From: Promethearchaeota archaeon
Lineage (GTDB): Archaea > Asgardarchaeota > Lokiarchaeia > Sigyniarchaeales > SOKP01
Direction: 5' to 3'
Assembly (NCBI GenBank): GCA_016840085.1
Contig: JAEOTA010000064.1
Location: 1 to 64,000, forward strand
Length of the DNA: 64,000 nt
Part shown: positions 37,714 to 47,673 of the stretch, one piece after another
Layout of the letters: the number at the start of each line of letters is the position of its first letter
How positions within the stretch are numbered: position 1 is the first letter of the stretch
The notes under the pieces: model-generated
The model's database searches: none
Told to the model about the DNA's origin: nothing
The model's input: the letters and a program-made list of their open reading frames with translations, nothing else
Translations under genes and position numbers: made by a program

Positions 37714-38646
37714 ATGGAACAATTATTAAACGATGCTGAAAGAATTAGGTCATTAGAAATACAAGGTGCTACTAATGTAGCACTTAGAGCAATTGACTTT
37801 TTAAGTGATTATGCTAAAAGATTAAAATGTGAGAATATTGACAAATGTTTTGAGAGCCTTTATAATGCAAGAGATATTTTAATTGAAACAAGGCCCACGG
37901 AACCTGCTATGAAAAATGGTTTGAAATTTATTATGAAAAAATTAGAAGAAGATAAAGAAAACTTATATGCTGAGTATATTTCTGATTTCATTGAAAAATA
38001 TAAGAATCAATACTATGATATGATTCAAATATCAAAGAAAAGAATTGCTGAAATTGGCGCTCGACGAATTCCTGCTACCAGTAAGAAATATACTGTAATG
38101 ACACATTGCCATTCATCTTTAGTTGCTGCGATTCTATTAGAGGCTAAAAAGCAGGGAAAGAATTTCAAGGTAATAAATACAGAAACTCAACCTAGATTGC
38201 AAGGTCGGAAAACAGCAAAAAAGTTATTAGATGCTGGAATTGAAGTCACTCAAGTTATTGATAGCGCAATGCGATGGGCTGTTAGGCATTTTCAAGTAGA
38301 TTTAATTTTAATTGGGGCAGATAGTATTACTTCTGAAGGAACAATTATCAATAAAATAGGATCAAGATTGCTAGCATTAGTAGCTCATGAAGAACACGTA
38401 CCTTTTTATGTGGCATCTCCATTATTGAAATATAATCCAGAAACCAATTTGGGTATTTTAGAAATTATCGAAATGAGAGAGCCAAAAGAAATATGGGAAA
38501 ATCCTCCAGAAGGTATAGAGATCCTAAATCCTGCATTTGAGACAGTAAGTAGAAGGTATATCGATGGATTAATTACAGAAGCAGGAATATTTGCTTCAAG
38601 TCATGTCCCAAATTATTTCGCGAAAATATATCCAGAAATGGTGTAA
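37714..38646 (+). CDS. Ribose-1,5-bisphosphate isomerase (aIF2B-like family)
   Basis: A protein of about 310 residues of the eIF2B-alpha/MtnA/R15P isomerase superfamily. The catalytic residues of archaeal R15P isomerase can be read: Cys in MTHCHSS and Asp in IGADSIT. R15P isomerase makes ribulose-1,5-bisphosphate for form III RuBisCO in the archaeal AMP pathway, and a RuBisCO gene lies 2 kb downstream, which supports this call over a translation-factor role. The start is ATG 37714 (MEQLLNDAERI) or GTG 37705. Confidence 0.85.
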   Translation: MEQLLNDAERIRSLEIQGATNVALRAIDFLSDYAKRLKCENIDKCFESLYNARDILIETRPTEPAMKNGLKFIMKKLEEDKENLYAEYISDFIEKYKNQYYDMIQISKKRIAEIGARRIPATSKKYTVMTHCHSSLVAAILLEAKKQGKNFKVINTETQPRLQGRKTAKKLLDAGIEVTQVIDSAMRWAVRHFQVDLILIGADSITSEGTIINKIGSRLLALVAHEEHVPFYVASPLLKYNPETNLGILEIIEMREPKEIWENPPEGIEILNPAFETVSRRYIDGLITEAGIFASSHVPNYFAKIYPEMV

Positions 38647-39065
38647 TGTTCCAATAGTTAGTATCGAGAATTTCACTAATTCTATTGAGGGATTTCATTA
38701 ATATTGTAAATAAGGATATTAATACTTGCATTTATAAAAATCGTTAATGAATAATTCCCCGTTATCTGATAAGACATAAATTTTATGTATTGATTTTTAG
38801 AAAATCTTTATACTCCAAATTTGAATATACTGAATAGAATTCATATGGATTAATTTTGCTATATAAGAGAAAGAAAAATATCGTAAAAATAGTATATCGT
38901 GTTGATTTTTTAATGATTTAGACGGACGTATCGTTGAGTCTATTTACACACTTGTGATAAGTGTATTATTAATAAAAAAGATAAAAAAAAAATTTAATTT
39001 GAAAAATAAGAAGTATAAAAAATTGAAATTAAAAAATAAATAAGAAATGTTTTTAGGAGTTTAGT
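38647..39065. other. AT-rich gene-free interval
   Basis: About 420 bp without coding potential between the R15P isomerase and the interrupted endonuclease. A 6-bp hairpin ACACTT/AAGTGT (38948-38964) is present; no RNA family recognised. Confidence 0.5.
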
Positions 39066-40724
39066 TTGACAATTGAAATCTTTATTAACTTTTGTAGAGT
39101 TGTTACTGATTTTATAAAAGAAAATATTGATGCTAAAAATAATGATTTTGATAATTATATAAAGTATATTAAAAATAAAGGAGTCAATGGTAATTTAATT
39201 CTTAAAGAAATTCTCAAAGAAGATAGGTTAAAAGAGTTTATTATAACAGCAGGAATAAGAGCAGATAAAAGAAAAAAACTACAACTCAGAAGATGCTCAC
39301 AAGTTATCTCTCTAGCCTTAATTAAATGTCCTGAATACAACAGTCTTAAAGAGAAGTTAACCAAATTGACTAATTTGAGTGATACACAAATAAGGAACTT
39401 AATAAAAAGATATATCCCCCTTTTAAAAGAATTTAACCCTAATCTAAATTTAAGCAAATGGTTGCCTAAATCTTATATTTATACTTATACTAAAGTTAAG
39501 AAATTAGTGGAGGAGGTAGGTTTAGAGAAGACTAGTAAAAAGGGCATCTTATTAAAACCTAAACAAGAACAACAATTTGAAGAGTTAGCAAAGAAGCAAA
39601 AGCCATCTCGAGTTCCGCTATTGGTGAAATGTGGAGCTTGTGGATATAAATGGTCTACTAATGCATTTAATTTACAACAAAAAAATTGGTGTAAATACTG
39701 TGTTTTTAATATATATACATATGATAAAGTTAAAACATTAGTTGAGAATAAAGGTTTTGAAAAATCAGGTGTAAAAGGAATACTACTAAAACCAGAAAGT
39801 AAAAATGAATTTAAGGAATTAGCAAATAATAGAAAGCCAAATAGAGTCCCACTTTTGGTGAAATGTGGAGTTTGTGGATATATATGGTCTACTAATCCCG
39901 ATCGTTTACAACAAGGAAAATGGTGTGAATGTTGTGGTAAAGGAATGTACACATATGATAAAGTTAAACAATTAATAGAAAATGTAGGTTTTGAAAAGGC
40001 AGGTAAAAAGGGAGTATTAATAACGCCAAAAAATAAAAAAAATTTTGATGAACTAACTCATAAACACCCTCCAAGTCGAGTTCCTTTATTGATAGAATGT
40101 GGAGTATGTGGGTATAAATGGTCATCTGATGCAGATCGTTTACAAAGAAAACATTGGTGTCCAACTTGCTCCGAAGGTGAATTCGAGCAGATATGTCGTT
40201 GGTATATCGAAAAAGTTTTTAGTTTTATATTCCAGTCAAAAATAACTTTCCCGAAAACGCAATTAAACAAAGTAATTAATTTCTATAATATAAAATACTA
40301 TACTGAAGCAGAAAAAGATTTAATCCATGATCTGATTAAATATGGACATTTAGATGGTTATTCTAAAATTAAAAATAGAATAAAAACTATAAAAATAGCA
40401 TTTGAATATAATGGTGAACAACATTATAAGTTTCTAAAACATTTCCATAAAGATAAAGCGGATCTCATACATCAAATACTTCGAGATAAAGTAAAATAGA
40501 AGCTTTGTGAAGAAAATAACATAATTCTTATTGAATTTCCCTACTATATTGATAAAAAAATGAAAAATTCGAAAAAAATTCAAAATTATATTGTTAAAGA
40601 GCTTAGGATAAAAGCTAGTATTGAAATACCTTATAATTTACCTAAATACAACCATAATTGTCCAGATTTTGGACAGTATAGGTTAGATCAATATCTTAAA
40701 GATAATAATCAAAAACTATTTTGA
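39066..40724 (+). pseudogene. Zinc-ribbon-repeat endonuclease interrupted by in-frame TAG
   Basis: A TTG start gives 477 codons to TAG 40497-40499. The same frame then continues 74 codons to TGA 40722. Across the TAG the text reads RDKVK-stop-KLCEENNIILIEFPYY, the normal end of a Vsr/restriction-like nuclease fold, so the TAG replaces one residue inside the domain. Residues about 139-370 hold three repeats of about 79 residues, each with a CG[AV]CGYxWS...W-C-x-x-C zinc ribbon. The nuclease core includes LDGY and FEYNGEQHY. It is either a pseudogene from one substitution (AAG to TAG) or read through. Probably homing/mobile in origin. Confidence 0.75.
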
Positions 40725-40764
40725 GATATTTATAGCTTTTTTTTAATTTTAATATATTATATAA

Positions 40765-42042
40765 TTATTTCCCCCATTTTTCAATTGCTTTTTTCAATTC
40801 TGGTGAAGTCTTAGCTTTTTCTTCTAAAGAAGAACCTTCTAATACAGAATCTATCGCCTGTCTTATTGCCTTTGCCCCTGCTTCTGTACCGTTAGGGTGA
40901 CCGTGGCAACCTCCACCAAATTGGAATACCATATCTTTGCCTAATATCTCAATTAAATCGGGGATATGCAATGGACTTAAGCCTCCAGAAGCAACAGGTA
41001 AAGTTGGTTTAATTTTTCCCCAATCTTGATTAAGAATTGTTTGACTATTGTCTTCAATTTTTGATTTAGTAATTACATTATTAATTTCCAATACTTCTTT
41101 TTTAGCGCCCTCCATTTTTCCCACTACCGTTCCTGTGTGCAATTGATCCATACCAATTAATCGCATTAATTTAGCTAAAGCTAACATAGTCATTCCATGT
41201 TTTTTGTTTCGAGTAAATGCTGCGTGCATTGCTCTGTGAGCGTGAATTACTAAGTCTTTATCATCGAGGTATTCTCTAATTTCTTGTAAAGCTGAAAAGC
41301 CTATGGTCACTATATCTACCATTACATATTCACCACCATTATCCTTGATAAAATCAGCCCGTTTTTTCATTGTGCTGAGAGGTGATGTTATGTTCGGCAT
41401 ATAGAATTTCCTTTCACCAGTCTCGCTTTCAACTTTATCACGGATTTTCAACGTTTCTATAATTCTTCTCTCAAACTTATTAAACACCATACTTGTTAAG
41501 TTTTCATCATCTTTAACGATGTCAAGTCCTCCTCTCCAAGCTTCTCCACACACTTTTGCATGCTCGGATTCATTCAATCCTACCTTTGGTTTTACAATTG
41601 TTCCTAGAAGCGGACGATCTCTGATTTTAGTCAATTTTCTAATGCCTTCAATTCCGAATTTTGGTCCCTTATATGCATTTATGACATCTCGAGGAAAACT
41701 TATATCTAATAATCTCAAATATTTTAGTGCTTTCATTCCAAAAATATTTCCAGCAATAGCACTTAGTATCTGAGGTAAATTATTGATTTCGAAAAGTTGT
41801 TTAGTATAAGCAATTTTTACTACATTGTTTTCAGGATTAATATAAAACGCCGCTGGTTTGAGTCTTTCAGCGATATCAACAGATAATGTTGCTATTTCAG
41901 TCCAAGTACCAATCGAACTTTCTTTTGCTATTTCTTCACATGCTTGTTCTATATCCTTACAATCTAGTGCTTTTTCTACATAATACATCGCGATAAGATC
42001 ATTTTCATTTGGTTTATACTTTAAATTTACGTAGTGTACCAA
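40765..42042 (-). CDS. rbcL: RuBisCO large subunit, form III
   Basis: Carboxylates ribulose-1,5-bisphosphate to two 3-phosphoglycerates. The 425-residue protein has the active-site loops GTIVKPKVGL, the carbamylated Lys region DIVKDDENLTS, HAHRAMHAAFTR, ASGGLSPLH and GGGCHGHPNG, so it is catalytically complete and not a form IV RuBisCO-like protein. Length and motif variants fit archaeal form III, which works with R15P isomerase and AMP phosphorylase in nucleotide salvage. The isomerase is nearby; AMP phosphorylase is not in the window. Confidence 0.95.
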   Translation of the reverse strand: MVHYVNLKYKPNENDLIAMYYVEKALDCKDIEQACEEIAKESSIGTWTEIATLSVDIAERLKPAAFYINPENNVVKIAYTKQLFEINNLPQILSAIAGNIFGMKALKYLRLLDISFPRDVINAYKGPKFGIEGIRKLTKIRDRPLLGTIVKPKVGLNESEHAKVCGEAWRGGLDIVKDDENLTSMVFNKFERRIIETLKIRDKVESETGERKFYMPNITSPLSTMKKRADFIKDNGGEYVMVDIVTIGFSALQEIREYLDDKDLVIHAHRAMHAAFTRNKKHGMTMLALAKLMRLIGMDQLHTGTVVGKMEGAKKEVLEINNVITKSKIEDNSQTILNQDWGKIKPTLPVASGGLSPLHIPDLIEILGKDMVFQFGGGCHGHPNGTEAGAKAIRQAIDSVLEGSSLEEKAKTSPELKKAIEKWGK

Positions 42043-42175
42043 TTAATTTCACCAAACTTGATTTTGTTTTCAATTTAAATAAATAGATGAATATTTCTTA
42101 ATAAGAAATGAATTATAATTATAAAATCATAAAAAATTAATAATATTTTTAATTATCTTACAGAGTGAAGAAACT

Positions 42176-42487
42176 ATGAGTGAAGCAAAAAGCAAAGTTA
42201 TGACTATAGACGTTAAAGATCTTAGTTTTAAAAATGAACAGCACGTTCTTGATATGATAAGATTCTTATCAGAGGCGCTCCCACAAATAAATCTTGATCG
42301 TAATGGAAATGATATTAGCGTTGAAATGCCAATTGCATTATCCAAGAGAGCTTTAAAACTAAGGATTAAGAAATTTTTGTATAAAAAAGGTTTAAACAAA
42401 GATTTCAGACCCATTTCCCATAAATCAATAGAATCAGAAGGATATATAGTAAAAGAAAAGAAAATTGTTGAATTAAGTTATTATTAA
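42176..42487 (+). CDS. rpl22e: Ribosomal protein eL22 homolog
   Basis: A 103-residue basic protein. The segment ISVEMPIALSKRALKLRIKK, with FLYKKGLNKDFRPI after it, aligns with the eukaryotic L22e core ([20 protein letters not shown] then KNNLRDWLRV). An E/Y-containing strand follows at the C-terminus. Eukaryote-specific eL22 has been reported in Lokiarchaeota as a eukaryotic signature protein. It is transcribed with the CitG-like and TFS genes. Confidence rests on one aligned block. Confidence 0.8.
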   Translation: MSEAKSKVMTIDVKDLSFKNEQHVLDMIRFLSEALPQINLDRNGNDISVEMPIALSKRALKLRIKKFLYKKGLNKDFRPISHKSIESEGYIVKEKKIVELSYY

Positions 42488-42537
42488 ACCTTATTCTCTT
42501 TAATTATAATTATATAGTTAAAAAACTATACTTAGTT

Positions 42538-43512
42538 GTGTCTTTGAATAATACAAATCTCAATTTATCAATCGAATCTATTGACGACTTAATGCGATGT
42601 ATTAATTTAGCAAGTCTCTTAGAATTATCAGGATGGCCAAAACCTGGAAATATACATCGCACTAAAAATTATGAAAATACTAAATTTGAACATTTTTTAG
42701 CAGGAATTGCTGCGATTCAGCCAAATTTTAGAGAATTTTGTAGAAGAATTTCACAATATTCATTTGAAAGTAATAAAGAGTTTAGAGAAATAAATTTAGG
42801 GCTCTTCTTCAAAAAAGCAGCAAAAGAAATGATGAGATGGCAAAATGGAGGAAATGTTTTATTGGGACATATTTTAATATTAAGTCCCCTCGTAGCTGCC
42901 GCTATAATTTGCTTAAAAAAAAGGAAAACTGACTTTGCTAATTTTAAACTCTATTTAAGTAAAGTTATTGAAGAAACTACTGTTGATGACACAGTTAATT
43001 TATATAAGACCATAAGGTTATGCAACCCTGGAGGATTAGGGAAGATTGATAAATATGATATCAATGATGACAATGCATTAAGAGATATAAGATCAGATAA
43101 AATTAAATTAAAAAAAATTTTTGAACTATCCAAAGATTATGATTTAATAAGTTTAGAGTATTCGACTAATTTTAAGATAATTTTAAGTGAAGGTCTTCCA
43201 TATTTTATAGGAATATATAATATTTTTAAGGATCCAAATATCGCAATTGTAAATACATTTTTAAAGTTACTTTCAGCGCATCCTGATACACTCATAATCA
43301 GAAAATCAGGACTAGAATCCGCTTTATATGTTTCAAAATCCGCATCAGAAATTTTGGAATTTGGAGGAATTTCTTCAGAAAAAGGGTTTAAATTGTCTAC
43401 CCAATTAGATATAGAACTCCACGAAAAAAAAGGGAAAATGAATCCAGGAACTACAGCTGATCTCATTTCTGGTGTAATCCTTTGTGCATTGCTTTTTGGG
43501 TTTAGATTTTGA
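42538..43512 (+). CDS. CitG-like triphosphoribosyl-dephospho-CoA synthase family
   Basis: A 324-residue protein with CitG/MdcB hallmarks: SGWPKPGNIHR near residue 36, the Gly-rich helix start GGNVLLGHILILSPL near residue 106, and a C-terminal MNPGTTADLISG. The bacterial enzymes make the citrate/malonate lyase prosthetic group precursor. Archaea lacking those lyases carry homologs with unproven roles in phosphoribosyl or cofactor chemistry. The start is GTG 42538, 50 bp after eL22. Confidence 0.85.
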   Translation: MSLNNTNLNLSIESIDDLMRCINLASLLELSGWPKPGNIHRTKNYENTKFEHFLAGIAAIQPNFREFCRRISQYSFESNKEFREINLGLFFKKAAKEMMRWQNGGNVLLGHILILSPLVAAAIICLKKRKTDFANFKLYLSKVIEETTVDDTVNLYKTIRLCNPGGLGKIDKYDINDDNALRDIRSDKIKLKKIFELSKDYDLISLEYSTNFKIILSEGLPYFIGIYNIFKDPNIAIVNTFLKLLSAHPDTLIIRKSGLESALYVSKSASEILEFGGISSEKGFKLSTQLDIELHEKKGKMNPGTTADLISGVILCALLFGFRF

Positions 43513-43594
43513 ATTAAAAAAAATTATTTGTTAGGATTATTTTATTATGTTTAAGAGATATGGACAATTATTTTCTGTTTAGGTTTAAAAGATT

Positions 43595-43945
43595 ATGGAA
43601 TTCTGTGATGAATGCGGTAGTATGATGTTACCTTCAAATGTAAATGGAGAAAAAGTATTCAAATGTAAGTGTGGAGCAATTAAGCCTTTTTCTAAAGATA
43701 AATCTGATGCATATAAAGTAACCACTAAAATAGAACATTCAATAAGAGATGAAGTGACTAATCTTACTGAAGTCATGAAGTGGAAGGAAAAAAATTTAAA
43801 AAGTACTATTAAAAATTTTAAATGTCCTCGTTGTGGTTATTCAAAAGCGCATCTTGTGACGCGTCAGACGCGTAGTGCTGATGAGGGTATGACTCATTTT
43901 ATCATATGTTTAAAATGCGGCCGCCATATAAAAATAGGAAGTTGA
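43595..43945 (+). CDS. tfs: Transcription factor S (TFS; TFIIS/RPB9-like)
   Basis: Rescues stalled RNA polymerase by stimulating transcript cleavage. The 116-residue protein has an N-terminal zinc ribbon (FCDECGSMM, then CKCGA) and a C-terminal TFIIS-type ribbon (CPRCGYSKA, then CLKCGRH). The acidic DE pair that reaches into the polymerase active site is present as RSADEGMT. Length and layout match archaeal TFS. It is in line with eL22 and CitG. Confidence 0.94.
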   Translation: MEFCDECGSMMLPSNVNGEKVFKCKCGAIKPFSKDKSDAYKVTTKIEHSIRDEVTNLTEVMKWKEKNLKSTIKNFKCPRCGYSKAHLVTRQTRSADEGMTHFIICLKCGRHIKIGS

Positions 43946-43957
43946 TTTATGAATTGA

Positions 43958-44254
43958 TTAATTAAAAAGTCTTCTTATTATTTCTATTTTTTCTATATCG
44001 TGTAAAAAATCAATTTGAATTAACTTATTAGAATTCCTTATTCCTGAGATAATTTTAATCTGCTTTGAAGAAACTTTAAGCTTTTTCTTAAATAAGTATA
44101 TTAATTCATTATTTGCTTTATTTTGAATCGGTTTTGAACGAATAGAAATTGATAAATAATCACCATGATCAATTAACTTTTGTCTTTTTGCATTTGGCTT
44201 AACCTTTAATTTTAATATAAATGATTTTTCTGAGTTTTTAGTTAGAAATGACAT
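43958..44254 (-). CDS. DUF167 (YggU-like) family protein
   Basis: A 98-residue single-domain protein with the DUF167 pattern: LKVKPNAKRQKL, a basic helix after KANNELIYLFKKKL, and KIISGIRNSNKLIQID. The family is widespread in archaea and bacteria with no agreed function. It lies 21 bp downstream of the DHH nuclease gene on the minus strand, so the two form a likely operon. Confidence 0.88.
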   Translation of the reverse strand: MSFLTKNSEKSFILKLKVKPNAKRQKLIDHGDYLSISIRSKPIQNKANNELIYLFKKKLKVSSKQIKIISGIRNSNKLIQIDFLHDIEKIEIIRRLFN

Positions 44255-44275
44255 TACAATTTTATTAATTCTTGC

Positions 44276-45655
44276 TTATATTAAATTATCAATATTGGTT
44301 TTCAACCGATTATATGAAGGTTTTGATAATCTAATCCCTCCAGCTAATTTGTGTCCCCCACCTAATCCTCCTAATTCATTTTTTATATTAGAGATAATTT
44401 TATTTACACCACTCTCCGAATTTTTTTCAAGAAATTTTCTTGAACATCTAATACTTAGCTTAATTGTCCCTGACTTCTTTTCAGGACCACCTAATAATAA
44501 AATTTTATCAGAATCAAAAAGTTCATTGACAGCACTAAAACTTGCTGTATCTGACCAGTTACTTGGTGGAATTTTCCCTTTAACTTCTATAAAAATAGCT
44601 TTTTCTGTTTCATAACGAGGTAATTCATTAGTACAAATTATCAAATTCTGTGAAAGATTTTCAATATATTCAGAATAAAGATTTTTTGCATAACGTGTAA
44701 TGTTCCTCGCCTGTATAATTGAAATAGCAGCACTTATATTTTTGAAACATAAAATATTTAATAAAAGCGCATGTTCAAAAGCAAAATTTAATAAACCTGA
44801 TTTATGTGGGATAAGCGCATAATGACCAGTATTGTTTATGTTCAATTCTTTCTGAATAACTTGAATTTCATTGTCATTTAATTCAATAACTTTTTTTTTT
44901 GGATTTATTTGTAGTTTGTCTAAAAACATATTAATTTTTTGATCTGATTCTCCACTTAATCCATTAATGAAAGGTAAAATACTATGTTTTAAACCATTTT
45001 TAATAGAATTATGCATGTTCCCAAAAAGAATAAGTCCATCTTTGTCCTCAATGAGCTCTTCATCAATTAATTCTTGATATACTTCACGATTATATGATTG
45101 AAGTTTATCCATTGACTTTAAAGAGTCTCCAGCAATACCTATAACTGCTAACCATCCCTGCTTTATTATTTTTGGATTTATTTCTTTTGCAAACATGTAT
45201 GCTAATGTGGCTCCTGCGATATGTTCAAGTCCATCATAACCATGAATAGTTGGGTTGACGAAATATAAATTTTCAGGGAATTTTATGGTTTTAAAATCAT
45301 CGTCTACTTCGTGGTGATCGAGAATAAAAAAAGTTTCTTTTCTGTTTCTTATTATTGGTATAAGTTCTGAGAGGTTAGATCCAACATCAGTAAATACAAG
45401 GGCAGTTTTAGGACTTTGTCTATTCGATAAAATACCTCTTAAATAATTTTCCCAAGAAACAGATCTATTATAAATAAAATAATCATAATTTAAATTTATT
45501 TTATATAATAAATTTTGGATTATATGAAGGCTACTAATTCCATCAGCATCATTATGAGATATCGTAATAACTTGTGAATAGGCTCCATCGATAAATTGGT
45601 CTACGGCTTTATTAAAATCTTCCAAGAATCTTATTTTATTTGGCTTTTTGACCAT
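44276..45655 (-). CDS. DHH-family single-strand nuclease (archaeal RecJ/Cdc45-like)
   Basis: A 459-residue DHH/DHHA1 protein. The metal-binding motifs are SHNDADGISS near residue 30, VFTDVGSN, the signature LDHHEVDD near residue 115, and a C-terminal GGLGGGHKLAGG substrate loop. All catalytic Asp/His residues are present, so it is expected to be an active exonuclease. Archaeal relatives (GAN/RecJ) associate with the replisome GINS complex and are the counterparts of eukaryotic Cdc45. That partnership is inferred here. Confidence 0.88.
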   Translation of the reverse strand: MVKKPNKIRFLEDFNKAVDQFIDGAYSQVITISHNDADGISSLHIIQNLLYKINLNYDYFIYNRSVSWENYLRGILSNRQSPKTALVFTDVGSNLSELIPIIRNRKETFFILDHHEVDDDFKTIKFPENLYFVNPTIHGYDGLEHIAGATLAYMFAKEINPKIIKQGWLAVIGIAGDSLKSMDKLQSYNREVYQELIDEELIEDKDGLILFGNMHNSIKNGLKHSILPFINGLSGESDQKINMFLDKLQINPKKKVIELNDNEIQVIQKELNINNTGHYALIPHKSGLLNFAFEHALLLNILCFKNISAAISIIQARNITRYAKNLYSEYIENLSQNLIICTNELPRYETEKAIFIEVKGKIPPSNWSDTASFSAVNELFDSDKILLLGGPEKKSGTIKLSIRCSRKFLEKNSESGVNKIISNIKNELGGLGGGHKLAGGIRLSKPSYNRLKTNIDNLI

Positions 45656-45945
45656 TTAAATCATTTTACACCTAAAATTCAATAATCTATAATAAATCCT
45701 TCTTGTCAAATTGAATCGAATAAGTTCTACTCAATATAAAATTAATAGAAATACAAATATTCAAATATAATTTTACTAAATATACATTTTTTCATTAAAA
45801 ATCTTATAAATTCCAAATAAATTTTATGATTATAAACATTCCGATTTGTTTGGGCTTTTTAGAGGAAATTTTGATAAAAATTAAAATCTGAAGAAAAATT
45901 ATTTAAATTTAATTTTAATTTTCTGTTCTAAATATCTTAAAACAA

Positions 45946-47667
45946 ATGGCTATGATTAATATTAATCAATCTAGAAAGGTAAAATACTTAAGTATTTTTA
46001 CGGTTACAATTGTAATCTTTTCCATATGTCTTCCAACATTATTACAAAATTGGAATGGTAATTCTAACTCTCTTTTCAGTCACAATAATGCTTTGAAAGA
46101 TCATATTAATATAAGTAATTTCTCAAAGGAAAATTATAGTGCAATACTTTCAGAAGAAAAACATGGTTTAGGAAATATCACTGTAACTGATTTGTTGTTT
46201 AATCAATTGGAGTTAGGTATCTATAGCTATAATGATATTTATCCTCTCCTTACAGAGGATTATAATTCTACTGCTATAAATATGACTATCGAAGATTTCA
46301 AATTTATCAATGTTACAACACCAGCTAAACATGACAATCTTGATAACATTATCTCAAATAAAAATAATATTACTTTAATGCTTAATGAAAGTTTATATTT
46401 TAAGTATAATGATTCAAAAACGGGGTATTTAATTTATCTCTCTCGTTTATTTAAGTGCCGTCTTATCGATTTTTATATACAAAATGGAACAGATATTGTA
46501 AAGCTTGAAGAAAAAATAGATTTTTACTTTGACAATTATGATTTTATAGTTTTTCACTATAAGGACTTTCTCCGAGAAAACCCAACGTTTAACTTTTCTG
46601 GCGCGATTTTTAATTTTTCAATGCATTTCATTTGGGAATGGGACTTATTGATAGAAGATTGGGAGCTTATCCAAAATAATGGTTTAACAATAGAAAAAGC
46701 ATTAGAAGATTACCCAGTTGATTTTGCTTATAGTTTTCATTTAACTGGAAGAAAGTATAATCAAAGTGAAATAGGTCAGTATATTTTAGTTGATAATTTG
46801 TTTGTTGCCTTGAGGATTGATTTATTTGATAAAGATTTATTAAATAATTACATATTGGAATTAAATGATGAGATAGTAGACATTAACTCTCATTTAAATC
46901 CAAATAATTCGATTAATGTTTTATTATCTGATTCGTTCACACCGAATTATAACAATTTTAGATTAAATTTTACTACAATATTTACTTTACAATTTGATAA
47001 TCCTGTTGGAAAATTATGGAGTATCGATAGACTTGTGGCTAAACGAAATATACGAGAAAGAATTTATTTTGCTTCAATAACTGCAGGACCAAAACATTTT
47101 TATTTAAAATCTTTATCGTTTTATGAACCTAGTATTCTTTTTGAAGAAATGATTAGTGCATTCTCATTATTCGATAGACAAGTAGATTTTGAATATATCA
47201 ACACTTCTACTCTTGGCGAAACAAGGTTGATAGTGACTGTACCTTATTTGATTCTAGGGGAAACATGTCCTTTCACCCTTAAATACGAAACTACAACAGC
47301 TTTGAAGATTATTATTACCGATATCATTCGTATGCCATTAATCGGAGCAAAAATCAAACTTTTTTATTATGGTAAAGAATATGGAACATATATTTCATCT
47401 AATCGAGTTCAACCAATATCACTTGGAAAAACAGATGAGAATGGTGAAGTCATACTAAATAACGTTGTTATCGGAAACTACACTGTGAAAGTGTATTACA
47501 GGAATTCATTTCTAAAGGAGGCTTCTGTCAATACTTATAAGGAGAATAATTATGTACGCACAAATATTCCTCATTTCCCTCTCTGGATAGTAGTTTTTGG
47601 AGCATTAAATGGGATTATTATTGTTATAGGTGTTTTATTTTATTTCAAAAATAAAAAACTGCGATAA
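45946..47667 (+). CDS. Membrane-anchored extracellular protein
   Basis: A 573-residue protein. An N-terminal hydrophobic segment (YLSIFTVTIVIFSICLPTLL) acts as signal or anchor, followed by a large Asn/Ser/Thr-rich ectodomain with many N-x-S/T sites. A carboxypeptidase-regulatory/PEGA-like beta-sandwich lies near residues 465-535 (KTDENGEVILNNVVIGNYTV). It ends in a C-terminal TM helix and basic stop (KNKKLR). Surface location is clear; function unknown. Confidence 0.75.
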   Translation: MAMININQSRKVKYLSIFTVTIVIFSICLPTLLQNWNGNSNSLFSHNNALKDHINISNFSKENYSAILSEEKHGLGNITVTDLLFNQLELGIYSYNDIYPLLTEDYNSTAINMTIEDFKFINVTTPAKHDNLDNIISNKNNITLMLNESLYFKYNDSKTGYLIYLSRLFKCRLIDFYIQNGTDIVKLEEKIDFYFDNYDFIVFHYKDFLRENPTFNFSGAIFNFSMHFIWEWDLLIEDWELIQNNGLTIEKALEDYPVDFAYSFHLTGRKYNQSEIGQYILVDNLFVALRIDLFDKDLLNNYILELNDEIVDINSHLNPNNSINVLLSDSFTPNYNNFRLNFTTIFTLQFDNPVGKLWSIDRLVAKRNIRERIYFASITAGPKHFYLKSLSFYEPSILFEEMISAFSLFDRQVDFEYINTSTLGETRLIVTVPYLILGETCPFTLKYETTTALKIIITDIIRMPLIGAKIKLFYYGKEYGTYISSNRVQPISLGKTDENGEVILNNVVIGNYTVKVYYRNSFLKEASVNTYKENNYVRTNIPHFPLWIVVFGALNGIIIVIGVLFYFKNKKLR

Positions 47668-47673
47668 ATTACT

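Noticed and set aside
37714..38646. Translation factor aIF2B subunit
   Set aside because: Carries the R15P isomerase Cys and Asp and neighbours RuBisCO, which better fits the metabolic enzyme.
39485..39952. 155-codon antisense frame over the zinc-ribbon repeats
   Set aside because: Mirror of the repeated sense codons; the repeats create long open frames by chance.
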